In this document: positions 44,455 through 54,145 of the stretch, piece after piece | How the letters are laid out: each line of letters begins with the position of its first letter | How positions within the stretch are numbered: position 1 is the first letter of the stretch | Assembly: GCA_965199595.1 (NCBI GenBank) | Contig: OZ241182.1 | Span: 1,612,001 to 1,676,000, forward strand | Direction: 5' to 3' | DNA length: 64,000 nt | Source of the DNA: JBBROS01 sp965199595 | Lineage (GTDB): Bacteria > Pseudomonadota > Alphaproteobacteria > Acetobacterales > Acetobacteraceae | The notes under the pieces: generated by a model | The model's input: the letters and a program-made list of their open reading frames with translations, nothing else | Database searches by the model: none | Told to the model about the DNA's origin: nothing | Program-made: the position numbers and the translations under genes

Positions 44455-45626
44455 TCCGGCTGCTGGACGGCAGCGCCGGGCTGCGCGCCATCCTGCCGGC
44501 GGAGCGGGATGCCGTGGGGTGGCATGCGGCGGTGTCGGCGGAGATCGCTGCGGGGCTGTCGCCGGCGCATGCGGCGCTGCTGGCGCGGCCGCAGCCTGAG
44601 GGCAAGGCGCTGGCCTGGTTCGCCGAGGGCAGCGCGGCGGTGCGGTATGCCGACCTGCCGGAGCCGGACCGGCGCGCGCTGGATGCGGCGCTGGGGTCCA
44701 TCCTGTCGGACATACGCCGCCTGGCCGAGCGGGGGACGGCTCCGGCCGTGCGTGCCGCCTGGCCCGGGCTGCGCGAGATCCCGGACATGGGGCATGTGTT
44801 CGCGGTGGATGGGCGGCCGGTGCTGGCCGGGTGGGGGCACCTGGCGGCGCAGGACCCGGTGGGCGCCTCCACGCGGCTGGCCCGGCTGGATGATGGGGTT
44901 GCGTGGCGGGCTGATCCGGCGCGGCCCTGGCTGCCCTATGCCGCGACGCTGGCGTTGCTGGCGGTGCTGGGGCTGGCGGCCGGGCTGTTGTTGCCGCGGG
45001 TGGCGGGGTGGCTGGCGCCGGTGCCGGCGGCGTGTTCGGTCGTGCCGGGTCAGCTGGAGGCGATGCGGCGGCAGGCGGCGGAGGACAGCCGGGGGGCGGA
45101 GCTGCGGACGCTGCTGGCGACGCTGACGGATGCGGTGGGGCGCAGGCAGCTGCAATGCCCGGTGCCGATGGCTGCGGCTCCGGCTCCGGCCCCGGCCCCG
45201 GCCCCGGCGGTGCCAGCGCCGCCGCCGCCGCCGCGGGCGGATCTGCCGCAGGAGAAGTGGGACGAGCGCGACCTCTCCATGCTGGAGGGGTGCTGGACGC
45301 TGGCGAGCAGCATGATGGTCTCGAACGACAACACCGGGCAGAGCTCGCCGATCGCCAGCTGGCGGCAGTGTTTCGACGGGCATGGGGCCGGGCGGCAGAC
45401 GATGGTGCTGCGCGACGGGCGGCGCTGCGAGGGGCCGCTGGGGGCGGTGTTCACGCCGGAGAGCCTGCTTCGGGTGTCGGAGCCCTCGGCCTGCCGCGGC
45501 ACCGTCGCCATCACGCCCACCGTGCGCACATGCCGCCGCACCAGCGATACGGAGGCGGTCTGTGAGGGCCGTGACATGAGCGGTGCGCGCGGCGGTGTGC
45601 TGTATACCGGGCGGTTCCGCCGATGA
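44451..45626 (+). CDS. SrfA-like membrane protein with small C-terminal beta domain
   Basis: A 391-residue protein. The N-terminal shared domain (~1-140) has LLARPQPEG, LAWFAEGSAA, DLPEPDRRALD and DGRPVLAGWGHL. A membrane helix lies at ~163-187 (ATLALLAVLGLAAGLLLP). After an AP-repeat linker the C-terminal domain begins LSMLEGCWTLASSMMVS and has cysteines at WRQCFDG, RRCEGPL, SACRGTV, RTCRRT and VCEGRD, which suggests a disulfide-bonded periplasmic fold. Among the three paralogues this one looks most like classical SrfA of enterobacteria as I remember it. It is 25 bases before srfB. Confidence 0.78.
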   Translation: MIRLLDGSAGLRAILPAERDAVGWHAAVSAEIAAGLSPAHAALLARPQPEGKALAWFAEGSAAVRYADLPEPDRRALDAALGSILSDIRRLAERGTAPAVRAAWPGLREIPDMGHVFAVDGRPVLAGWGHLAAQDPVGASTRLARLDDGVAWRADPARPWLPYAATLALLAVLGLAAGLLLPRVAGWLAPVPAACSVVPGQLEAMRRQAAEDSRGAELRTLLATLTDAVGRRQLQCPVPMAAAPAPAPAPAPAVPAPPPPPRADLPQEKWDERDLSMLEGCWTLASSMMVSNDNTGQSSPIASWRQCFDGHGAGRQTMVLRDGRRCEGPLGAVFTPESLLRVSEPSACRGTVAITPTVRTCRRTSDTEAVCEGRDMSGARGGVLYTGRFRR

Positions 45627-45651
45627 CCCCACACCAGTTGCAGGACGTTGC

Positions 45652-48576
45652 ATGCCGCCGCTGATCACCCTCATCCCGAATAGCGGCGTCCAGTTCTGGG
45701 ACATCGACCTGGACATGGAGGCCCTGCCGCGCCAGGCCCGCACCTTCTGGGAGGAGCCGCTGGCGGATCAGGGTGCGGGCGCGCTGGCGGTGAAGCTGCA
45801 CGAGCTGGTGCAGGATGCCGAGACCGGGCAGATGGTGGACCGCCTCACGCGCGATGTGCCGCCCGTGGAGGAGACCTATCCGATCAGCGCCCGCCACGCG
45901 CTCGACCTGCATCTCGGCCGCTGGGTGCCGCTGCCGTATTTCATGCTGCTGTCGCGCAGCGGCGCCGGGGCGGAGGTGCATGACGCCGGGCCCTCCAACT
46001 GGGCGCGTGCGCGCCTGGCGCTGCACCCGGCCCCGGGGCCGGGCCGCACGCACCGGCTGACGCTGGCGTTCGACACGGCGCTGCTGCCGCGGGAGGCCGC
46101 TGGGCCGTATGTGGCGCCGGGTCCGGATGACAGCGCGCGGTCGCAGGAGTTCGTGTTCGTCGCGGACCCGGCGGCCAATGCGTGGTTCCTGAACGAGGCG
46201 TGGGTCGGCACCTGGTTGCGCGAGATGCTGGTGGAGATGCTGACCGCGGCGCGCAACGGCCGGGCGCTGCGGCCGGAGGACCTTGCACGCGGGTGCGAGC
46301 ATTATGCGCGGTATCAGGTGATGCTCGGGCTGCTGGCGGCGACGGACCTGCTGCCGCGGGTGCAGCTGGTGGATGTGGTCTCCGCCAGCCTGGGCTATGT
46401 GCCGGTGGCGGTGGACCTGGTGCTGGACCTGGGCAATGCGCGGACCTGCGGGATACTGATCGAGGAGCATCCGGGGCAGGGGATGAACCTTTCGGACAGC
46501 TTCCCGCTGGCGCTGCGGGACCTGTCGCGGGCGGAGTGCTGGCATTCCGAGCCGTTCGACAGCCGGGTGGAGTTCGCCCGGGCGCGGTTCGGGCGTGATG
46601 CGGTGAGCCGGCAGTCGGGCCGGGCCGCGGCGTTCGCGTGGCCCAGCCCGGTGCGGGTGGGGCCGGAGGCGACGCGGCTGAGCGGGGCGCGGCTGGGCAA
46701 TGAGAGCTCCACCGGGCTTTCGTCGCCCAAGCGGTATCTGTGGGACACGCGCCCGGCCTCCCAGGGGTGGCGGTTCAATGCGCGGGGCGATGCGGATGCG
46801 AAGACCGACCCGCCGGTGAGCGGCGCGTTCATGGCGCTGCTGTCGGAGGATGGCAGCGTGCTGCGGCAGCGGCGGGGGCAGCCGGCGGTGCGGGCGCGGT
46901 TCAGCCGCAGCAGCGTGTTCACCCTGATGCTGACCGAGATCCTGCTGCAGGCGGTGGGGCAGATGAACGCGCCGGGCACGCGGGCGCAGCGGCGGGATGC
47001 GGACAAGCCGCGGCAGCTGCGTTCGTTGCTGCTGACCATGCCGCCCGGGATGCCGGTGGCCGAGCAGCACATCCTGCGGGCGCGGGCGCAGGGGGCGGTG
47101 CTGCTGGCCTGGGACATGATGGGTTGGACCGGCGTGCTGCCGGCGCCGCGGGTGGTGGCGAACCTGGACGAGGCGACGGCCACGCAGATCGTCTGGCTGC
47201 ACAACGAGGTGACGGAGCGGCTGCAGGGCGATGCGGGCGCGCTGATGGAGCTGGTGGGCCGGGTCCGGCCGGAGGTCTCGGAGACGCCGAGCCTGCGGAT
47301 CGCGAGCATCGACATCGGCGGGGGAACCACGGACCTGACGATCTCCACCTATGCGTTGCAGGGGGTGGAGGCGATCGTGCCGCGGCAGGAGTTCCGCGAG
47401 AGCTTCAAGCTGGCGGGGGATGACGTGCTGGAGCGGGTGATCACCGCGGTGGCGCTGCCGGCGTTTGCCGGGGCGCTGCGGGCGGCGGGGGTGGGGGATG
47501 CGCGGGCGTTGCTGAACCGGACGCTGGGGCAGGACCAGGGCGGGCAGTCCGAGCCCGAGCGGCACCGGCGGCGGCAGTTCGTCTCGCTGGTGCTGGAGCC
47601 GCTCGGGATCGCCATGCTGCGGGCCTATGAGGGTGTGCAGGGGCGCATGGTGGGGGAGGTGCTGGCGGGCACCGTGGCCGAGGCGCTTGGTGGCGTGGTG
47701 CCGGCGGCGGCGGCTTATCTGGAGGCTGCGGCGGAGGCTGCGGGCGCGGCCGTGGGGCCCGGGGGGTTCCGGGTGGGGGACGTGGTGCTGTCCGTCACCA
47801 CGCAGCAGGTCGAGCCGGTGGTGGCTGGCGTGCTGGGGCCGGTGCTGGCGGATCTGTGCGAGGTGGTGTGGGCCTATGACTGCGACGTGCTGCTGCTTTC
47901 GGGGCGGCCTTCGCGGCTGCGGGCGGTGGGGGACATCGTGCTGGCCAAGGCGCCGGTGCCGCCGCACCGGATCATCGGGATGCACCGGTATCGCGTGGGC
48001 GACAAGTATCCGTTCCGGGATGCCGCGAACCGGATCGACGATCCCAAGACCACCGTGGCGGTGGGGGCGGCGCTGTGCGTGCAGGCGGAGGGGCGGCTGC
48101 GCAACTTCATGCTGCGGACCGGCAAGCTGACCATGCGCTCCACCGCGCGGTATATCGGGCGGATGGACAATAACGGGCAGATCCGGGAGGAGAACGTGCT
48201 GTTGCGCAACCTGGACCTGGATGGGCCGCCGGCCACCGGGGTGTCGTTCCGGATGCCGTTCCAGACCGCGACGCAGCTGGGGTTCCGGCAGCTGCCGCTG
48301 GCGCGCTGGACGGCCACGCCGCTTTACATGATGGAGTTTGCCAACCCCGACGATGCCAGCCGCATGGAGCTGCCGCTGACCGTGACGGTGGCCCGGCGCG
48401 ACGAGATCGACCCCGATGCGCCCGAGGCCGAGATGCAGCGCGAGACCTTCGTGATCGACGAGGTGGAGGATGCCTCCGGCGCCAGCCAGCGCACCGGGGA
48501 CGTGCGGCTGCGCCTGCAGACCATCGATGACGGGGACGGCTACTGGCGGGACACCGGGCGGATGATGATCCCATGA
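45652..48576 (+). CDS. srfB: Virulence factor SrfB homologue, actin/Hsp70-fold ATPase
   Basis: A 974-residue protein matching the SrfB family. A nucleotide-binding signature of the actin/Hsp70 fold is seen around Asp554 (SIDIGGGTTDLTI), with an earlier VDLVLDLGNARTCGIL that resembles a phosphate-1 loop, and a later LLLSGRPSRL like an adenosine motif. No signal peptide or membrane helix is found, so it is cytoplasmic. In Salmonella, Photorhabdus and relatives srfB lies in a srfABC operon of unclear function. The ATG at 45652 was chosen for its fit to the family start (MPPLITLIPNSGVQFWD, partial). It overlaps srfC by 4 bases. Confidence 0.88.
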   Translation: MPPLITLIPNSGVQFWDIDLDMEALPRQARTFWEEPLADQGAGALAVKLHELVQDAETGQMVDRLTRDVPPVEETYPISARHALDLHLGRWVPLPYFMLLSRSGAGAEVHDAGPSNWARARLALHPAPGPGRTHRLTLAFDTALLPREAAGPYVAPGPDDSARSQEFVFVADPAANAWFLNEAWVGTWLREMLVEMLTAARNGRALRPEDLARGCEHYARYQVMLGLLAATDLLPRVQLVDVVSASLGYVPVAVDLVLDLGNARTCGILIEEHPGQGMNLSDSFPLALRDLSRAECWHSEPFDSRVEFARARFGRDAVSRQSGRAAAFAWPSPVRVGPEATRLSGARLGNESSTGLSSPKRYLWDTRPASQGWRFNARGDADAKTDPPVSGAFMALLSEDGSVLRQRRGQPAVRARFSRSSVFTLMLTEILLQAVGQMNAPGTRAQRRDADKPRQLRSLLLTMPPGMPVAEQHILRARAQGAVLLAWDMMGWTGVLPAPRVVANLDEATATQIVWLHNEVTERLQGDAGALMELVGRVRPEVSETPSLRIASIDIGGGTTDLTISTYALQGVEAIVPRQEFRESFKLAGDDVLERVITAVALPAFAGALRAAGVGDARALLNRTLGQDQGGQSEPERHRRRQFVSLVLEPLGIAMLRAYEGVQGRMVGEVLAGTVAEALGGVVPAAAAYLEAAAEAAGAAVGPGGFRVGDVVLSVTTQQVEPVVAGVLGPVLADLCEVVWAYDCDVLLLSGRPSRLRAVGDIVLAKAPVPPHRIIGMHRYRVGDKYPFRDAANRIDDPKTTVAVGAALCVQAEGRLRNFMLRTGKLTMRSTARYIGRMDNNGQIREENVLLRNLDLDGPPATGVSFRMPFQTATQLGFRQLPLARWTATPLYMMEFANPDDASRMELPLTVTVARRDEIDPDAPEAEMQRETFVIDEVEDASGASQRTGDVRLRLQTIDDGDGYWRDTGRMMIP

Positions 48577-51191
48577 GCGACCTGGTGCTGAAGGCGGCGG
48601 AGGTGGCGGCGGTGGCGCGCGCCGGGGCGGCCTGGCTGGAGGGCAACAAGGTGCGGCTGACCGAGGACCCGGCGGCGCTGGCGCGGGACTTCCGGGGCTA
48701 TGGGCGCCGGGCCGCGCGGCTGCGGGTGGCGGCGGAGCGGCCGATGTGCGTCGCGGTGTTCGGGGCCTCGCAGGCGGGCAAGAGCTACCTGGTCTCCTCG
48801 CTGGCGACCCGGCCCGGGCAGCCGCTGATGGCGGTGTATGGGGCGCAGCGGCTGAACTTCCTGCAGGAGCTGAACCCGCAGGGCGGCAAGGAGAGCACCG
48901 GCCTCGTGTCGCGCTTCACGCTGCGGCCCGCCGCCGCACCGGTGGATGCGCCGGTGCCGCTGCGGCTGATGTCGCAGATCGACGTCGTCAAGATCCTGAC
49001 CAACGCCTACCGCGAGGACTTCAAGGTGCGGGATGCCGTGCTGCCGGACGGGGCGGCGGTGGCGGCGCTGTTCGACCGTTTGGCGGCGCAGGCCGGGGCG
49101 GGGCCGACCGGCGGGCTGGGCGTCGATGACATCGAGGAGCTGCGCGAGTATTTCGAGCGCGAGCTGGGGCCGCATCCGCTGGTGCAGGCGCTGGGGCCCG
49201 CCTATTGGGCGCGGGCGGCGGAGATCATCCCGCGGCTGGCGCCGGAGTGGCGGCACGAGGCGTTCGCGCCGCTGTGGAACCACACCGCCGCCTTCAGCGA
49301 GCTGGCCCGGCAGCTCATCGCCGCGCTCGCAGCGCTGGGGTTCCCGGATATCGCCTTCTGCGGCATGGATGCGCTGCAGCCGCGGGAGACGAGCGTGCTG
49401 GATGCGGACATGGTGTTCGGGCTCGATGTCTCGGGCGTGGGCGCGGGGGCGGGCGTGGGCGTGGGCGGGCCGGCGACGCTGCGGCTGGTTGCGGCAAGCG
49501 GGGCCAGTGCCGGCATCGGCCGGGCGCTGGCGGCGGCGCTGATCGCGGAGATCACGGTGCCGCTGGAGGCGAAGCCGTGGGACTTCTTTGGCCATACCGA
49601 CCTGCTGGACTTCCCCGGGGCGCGGACGCGGGAGGAGATCAGCGATCCCGACGGCTTCCTGGCCCAGCCCGGGCGGCTGGGGCGCGTGTTCCTGCGCGGC
49701 AAGGTCGCCTACCTGTTCCAGCGCTACAATGCGGAGCAGGAGATCACCGCCATGCTGCTGTGCGTCGGGCCGTCGAACCAGGACGTGCAGACGCTGCCGA
49801 ACATGATCGACCGCTGGATCGGCCAGACCATCGGGGCCACGCCCGAGGCGCGGGCCGGGCAGCGCAACAGCCTGTTCCTGGTGCTGACCAAGTTCGACGG
49901 CGAGTTCGAGGACAAGGCGGGGGAGGACGTGGCGAGCGGGCAGCGGTGGACGGCGCGGCTGCAGGCCTCGCTGCTGGATTTCTTCGGCAAGGCGCATGGG
50001 TGGCCGCAGGCGTGGGCGCCGGGCCGGGCGTTCGACAACACGTTCTGGCTGCGGAGCACCGCCATCGGGTTCGGTGCCGTGATGGACTATGCGGAGGGGC
50101 GCGAGCTGGGGGTGGGGCCGCGGGCCGGGGCGGCGGTGGCGGTGCGGCGCGAGGCTTACCTGTCGAACGACCTGGTGCGGCGGCATTTCGCTGATCCGGC
50201 GGGGGCCTGGGCGGCCGGGCTGGCGCCGAACGATGGCGGCATCGTGCTGCTGGCGGACCGGCTGGCGGCGGTGTGCGACCCGCAGACCAAGGCCAACCAG
50301 GTGGCCGCCCGGGTGGCGGAGCTGGCGGCGGACATGGCGCACCGGCTGCGGCCGTACTACCGCACCGACGACACCGCGGCGGCGCTGGTGCGGGCGAAGA
50401 AGGAGGCGCGCGGGGTGGCCCGGGCGCTGCTGGCCTGTGCGCAGGCGCAGATGTTCGGGCCGCTGCTGCGCGAGATGCAGGTGACGGCGGACCTGGTCGG
50501 CTCCGTGTACTGGGATCTGCAGTCCGGGCCCGAGGACGGGCCGGTGCCGATCGGCACTGTCGGGTCCGGCCGGGATTACCGCAGCGCGCTGGGCGGGCTG
50601 CTGGACGATGACGACGAGGTGGCCGTGGCGGCGGCGCCCGAGGTGCGGGACCGGTTCGACCGCTTCGCCGACCTGGCGCTGGCGGAGTGGAACCGCCGGC
50701 TGCTGGCGCTGGTGGACGATCCGGCGATGCCCACCGTGTTCATGCTGCCGCGGGCGCAGGCGGCGACGCTGGTGAACGAGGTGATGACCGCGGCCCGGCG
50801 GCTGAAGCTGCGCGACCGCATCGCCCACGACCTGCGCACCCGCGCGAGCTTCCAGCATCGCAACCCCGGGGCGGCGCAGAAGCCGATCATGCTGGTGGAG
50901 GCGGGCATCAACGGCTTCGTCCACATGCTGGATTTCGACCGGGTGCCGCTGGACCGGCGGCCGCGGCCGAATGGCAGCGAGCGCGCCGTGTTCACCCCGC
51001 GGCCGCCGCTGGTGGGGCAGCCGGTGCTGGCGGAGACGCCGGCGGCCTACGACTACGCCTTCCATGTGGACTGGATCTTCGCCGCCGCCCGCATGTTCGA
51101 GGACAACGTGCATGACCCGGCGGCCTCCGGGCTGGATTTGGCGGCCAATGCGGCGCTGGGCGCCCTGCTCGCCCGGCTGGAGCCGGCATGA
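48573..51191 (+). CDS. srfC: Virulence factor SrfC homologue, dynamin-like GTPase
   Basis: An 872-residue protein matching the SrfC family. A P-loop at residues 64-71 (GASQAGKS, Lys70), a G3-like DFPG in TDLLDFPGART and a G4-like TKFD in LVLTKFDGEFED indicate a large GTPase. Long helical regions follow (ARVAELAADMAHRLRPYYRT), as in dynamin-like or YfjP-like GTPases. It has no signal peptide. It overlaps srfB and the next gene by 4 bases each, so the three are translationally coupled. Interaction with SrfB and the membrane is inference. Confidence 0.85.
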   Translation: MSDLVLKAAEVAAVARAGAAWLEGNKVRLTEDPAALARDFRGYGRRAARLRVAAERPMCVAVFGASQAGKSYLVSSLATRPGQPLMAVYGAQRLNFLQELNPQGGKESTGLVSRFTLRPAAAPVDAPVPLRLMSQIDVVKILTNAYREDFKVRDAVLPDGAAVAALFDRLAAQAGAGPTGGLGVDDIEELREYFERELGPHPLVQALGPAYWARAAEIIPRLAPEWRHEAFAPLWNHTAAFSELARQLIAALAALGFPDIAFCGMDALQPRETSVLDADMVFGLDVSGVGAGAGVGVGGPATLRLVAASGASAGIGRALAAALIAEITVPLEAKPWDFFGHTDLLDFPGARTREEISDPDGFLAQPGRLGRVFLRGKVAYLFQRYNAEQEITAMLLCVGPSNQDVQTLPNMIDRWIGQTIGATPEARAGQRNSLFLVLTKFDGEFEDKAGEDVASGQRWTARLQASLLDFFGKAHGWPQAWAPGRAFDNTFWLRSTAIGFGAVMDYAEGRELGVGPRAGAAVAVRREAYLSNDLVRRHFADPAGAWAAGLAPNDGGIVLLADRLAAVCDPQTKANQVAARVAELAADMAHRLRPYYRTDDTAAALVRAKKEARGVARALLACAQAQMFGPLLREMQVTADLVGSVYWDLQSGPEDGPVPIGTVGSGRDYRSALGGLLDDDDEVAVAAAPEVRDRFDRFADLALAEWNRRLLALVDDPAMPTVFMLPRAQAATLVNEVMTAARRLKLRDRIAHDLRTRASFQHRNPGAAQKPIMLVEAGINGFVHMLDFDRVPLDRRPRPNGSERAVFTPRPPLVGQPVLAETPAAYDYAFHVDWIFAAARMFEDNVHDPAASGLDLAANAALGALLARLEPA

Positions 51192-52262
51192 CGGTGCGGG
51201 TCGAGCCGGACCCCGCCTTTGCCGCCGGGCATGCGCGGATGGTGGTGCCGGGCGGGGCGGCGGGGCTGGGGGGGCCGGGGCTCCGCATTCAGCGGGACGA
51301 GGACTGGGGGGACGACAAGCTGGGGCCGCAGGGGTGGCAGAGCACGGAGGCGGTGCTGGTGCCGGACCGGGCCGAGGCGCGCGGGGCGGACCTGGTGCTG
51401 CACCTGGGCTGGGCCGTGTGCCAGTATCTGGAGGCCGGGCCGTATTCGGTCTGGGTGCCTGGTGCCGGGGTGGAGGGGGTGACGGTGGCCTGGCCGGACA
51501 TCACGCCGCTGCATGGCGGCACGGTTTCGATGTTCGCCGTGGGGCAGGCGGCGGAGACGGTCCGGTGGTGCCGGTGGCGGCGTTGCCGGACGTGGTGCCG
51601 CGCGCGGGTGCGGGATCCGGTGCGGGATCGGGGCGGATGCTGGCGGTGCTGGGTCTGCTGGTGCTGCTCGCGGCGGGGGGTGGTGGGGCCTGGTGGATGT
51701 ATGGCCGGGCCAAGCCGGTGGCGGAGGCGCCGGCCGCGCCCGCCGTTGAGGCTGCTGCGACGCCGCCTGTGGCTCCTCCGCCGGTAATTCCTCCGCCCGT
51801 TCCCACGCCCGCCACCCCACCGCCAGTGGCGCCCGAGCCGGCAGTTGCGCCTGCTGCTCCGCCCGCGTGGGCGGGCTGGGCGGGCTGGGCGGGCTGGGCG
51901 GGCTGGCGGTGCCCGCGGTGCTGGCCCAGGCGCCGAACCCCGCGGCCATTGCCGCCGAGGGGCAGCGGCGGCTCGACTCCGACCGCAGGGATGACGGGCT
52001 GCTGCTGCTGGAATCCGCCTCGGATCGCGGCGACCCCACGGCCGCCGCTGCCCTGGCCCGGCTGTATGACCCCGTGCTGTTCCGGCCGGGAGGGCCCATC
52101 CCGCGGGCCGACCCGCGCCAGGCTGCGCGCTATTACCGGGATGCGGCGCGGGCCGGGGCGGATGTGGCGGCGGCGCGGGATGCGCTGCGCCAGGAGCTTG
52201 AGCGGCGGTCCCGCGGCGGTGACCTGGGCGCCGGGCTGAGCTTGAAGGATTTCTGGCCATGA
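51188..52262 (+). pseudogene. Membrane protein with Sel1-like C-terminus, split by two frameshifts
   Basis: Read through two single-base shifts, this is a ~358-residue protein: an N-terminal beta-rich domain (~1-120; MTVRVEPDPAFAAGHARMVV, WGDDKLGPQGWQST), a membrane helix (MLAVLGLLVLLAAGGGGAWW), a Pro/Val linker and a C-terminal Sel1-like region (DPTAAAALARLYDP, DPRQAARYYRDAARAGAD). The frame changes near 51560 and again within 9-bp repeats at 51869-51904; each junction lacks one base relative to a continuous frame. Both ends overlap neighbours with ATGA, so the intact gene was part of the operon. It may be a true pseudogene, a sequencing error, or less likely recoded. Unshifted parts are 51188-51787 and 51867-52262. 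Confidence 0.65.
51869..51904 (+). repeat. Four tandem 9-bp repeats in a linker
   Basis: GGGCGGGCT repeated four times without mismatch, at the point where the reading frame of the host gene changes. Whichever frame is read, it encodes Trp-Ala-Gly or Gly-Gly-Leu repeats. Confidence 0.9.
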
Positions 52263-54145
52263 TGATCCGTCTGCTGGTTGTGCTGTTGCTGGCCGCGGGG
52301 GCTGTTCGGGCGCAGACGCCGGCGCGCGCACCCTTGCTGATGCAGGGGAAGCAGTCGCTGTATCAGCGGGTGATCGTGCGGCCCGGGGCAACCTTGTCCG
52401 CCGCGGCGGATGGGGTGGGCGCGCGGCCGGTGCCGGGGTTCACGGTGTTCTATGTGTACGGCCGCCCGGCTGGGGACCGGATCGAGGTCGGGCGCAGCGC
52501 GGATGGGCGGGTGGAGGGCTGGATCGCGGCGGACAAGGCGATCGACTGGAAGCACACCATGATCGCCGCCTTCACCAACCCCGCCGGGCGGCAGCCGGTG
52601 CTGTTCCTGAAAAGCGAGCTGGATGAGCGGACGCTGATGCTGGATGGGCAGGCCGGGCAGCGGGCCGAGGCGCTGCGGACCGCGGCCACCGCAACGGGAG
52701 GCGACCCGGGACCGGTGCTCGCGGTGGAGCCGGGCAATGCCGTGGACTTCGCCCGGCAGTTCTACCTGATGCCCATCCTCTCGGCCCAGCGGATCGAGCG
52801 GGAGTTCGGTCCGCCGCTGCGGCTGCTGGAGGTGATCTCCGCGCCCGCCGAGCCGCCCCGGGCAGTGGCGACGCCGCCCGCGCCGTTCAGGGCCGGCGTG
52901 GTGTTCGTGCTCGACACCACCATCAGCATGCAGCCGTATATCGACCGCACGCGGGAGGCGATCCGCGGCATCATCGCCAGCATCGGCAACACGCCGCTGC
53001 GCGACAGCTTCCGCTTCGGCCTGGTGGCCTACCGCGACAGCCTGGCCGACAGCCCGGGGCTGGAATACGCCACCCGGGTCTATGCCAAACCGGACTTCGC
53101 GCAGCCGCCCGACGCCATCAACACGCAGGTGGCCGCCGCGCGGGAGAGCCCGGCCAGTTCAGTCGGGTTCGACGAGGATCCGCTGGGCGGTATCAAGGCG
53201 GCGATGGACGAGATCGACTGGGCCAGCCTGGGCGGGCGCTACATCGTGCTCATCACCGATGCCGGGGCGCGCACCGCGTCGCATCCGCACAGCCTGACGC
53301 ATCTGAACGTGGCGGAGATCCGCGAGCTGGCGAAGGCGAAGGGCATCGCGGTGTTCGCCATCCACCTGCTGACGCCCGAAGGCCGGGCGCGGCGCGATCA
53401 TGAGCCGGCGGCGGCGCAGTATCGGGAGCTGACGCAGTTCGGCTCGGCGGGGCAGCTGTATTTCCCGGTGGCGAACGGCGCGCCGGATGCGTTCGCCCGC
53501 ACGGTGCAGTCCTTGAGCCGGGCGCTGCTGGACCAGGTGGGCGAGGCGGCCGGGCGGGCCGCACCTGCGGCACCGGCCGCGGACCCGGCGATCACCCGTG
53601 CGGTGCAGGCGGTGGGCGAGGCCATGCGGCTGAACTACCTGGGCCGGGCGGCGCAGACGCAGGCGCCGGATGTGGTGCGCAGCTGGACCACGGACCGCGA
53701 CCTGAAGGACCCGGCGATCGCCAGCCTGGACGTGCGGGTGCTGCTGACGCGCAACCAGCTCTCGGACCTGGCGAGCAGCCTGCAGACGATCCTGCAGGCC
53801 GGGCTGGCGGGGCGGACGGAGCCGCGGACCTTCTTCACGCAGCTGCGCTCCACCTTTGCCGCGGCGGCGCGGGACCCGCAGCGGATCGCCACCGCCCGCA
53901 CCATCGGCAACCTGCTGGGCGAGTACCTGGATGACCTGCCGTACCAGTCCGAGATCATGGACATCAACGAGGCCGACTGGATCGCGATGGGCGCCATCGC
54001 GCAGCGCACGGTGCTGAACAGCGTGGAGGCGAAGCTGCGGCTGTATCAGGAGTTCCAGTCCAACACGGACCTCTGGGTGGACCTGTCGGGCACGCGCGCG
54101 GCCGGGGAGGCGCTGTATCCGGTGCCGATCGAAGCGCTGCCCTGA
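52259..54145 (+). CDS. Secreted von Willebrand factor A domain protein
   Basis: A 628-residue protein with a signal peptide (MIRLLVVLLLAAGAVRAQ), an N-terminal domain (~20-200) that includes an SH3-like stretch (IEVGRSADGRVEGWIAADKA), and a VWA domain at ~210-420. The metal-binding site is VVFVLDTTISMQPYID, a DxTxS form of the usual DxSxS, with a later VLITDAGART. A helical C-terminal region (~440-628) follows. It should be periplasmic and bind another protein. It overlaps the previous gene by 4 bases and the ABC gene start by a CTGA overlap. Confidence 0.82.
   Translation: MMIRLLVVLLLAAGAVRAQTPARAPLLMQGKQSLYQRVIVRPGATLSAAADGVGARPVPGFTVFYVYGRPAGDRIEVGRSADGRVEGWIAADKAIDWKHTMIAAFTNPAGRQPVLFLKSELDERTLMLDGQAGQRAEALRTAATATGGDPGPVLAVEPGNAVDFARQFYLMPILSAQRIEREFGPPLRLLEVISAPAEPPRAVATPPAPFRAGVVFVLDTTISMQPYIDRTREAIRGIIASIGNTPLRDSFRFGLVAYRDSLADSPGLEYATRVYAKPDFAQPPDAINTQVAAARESPASSVGFDEDPLGGIKAAMDEIDWASLGGRYIVLITDAGARTASHPHSLTHLNVAEIRELAKAKGIAVFAIHLLTPEGRARRDHEPAAAQYRELTQFGSAGQLYFPVANGAPDAFARTVQSLSRALLDQVGEAAGRAAPAAPAADPAITRAVQAVGEAMRLNYLGRAAQTQAPDVVRSWTTDRDLKDPAIASLDVRVLLTRNQLSDLASSLQTILQAGLAGRTEPRTFFTQLRSTFAAAARDPQRIATARTIGNLLGEYLDDLPYQSEIMDINEADWIAMGAIAQRTVLNSVEAKLRLYQEFQSNTDLWVDLSGTRAAGEALYPVPIEALP

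Noticed and set aside
51869..51904. Programmed -1 frameshift site
   Set aside because: No X-XXY-YYZ slippery heptamer with a clear downstream structure is seen, and another shift occurs 300 bases upstream, so indel mutation or sequence error is simpler.
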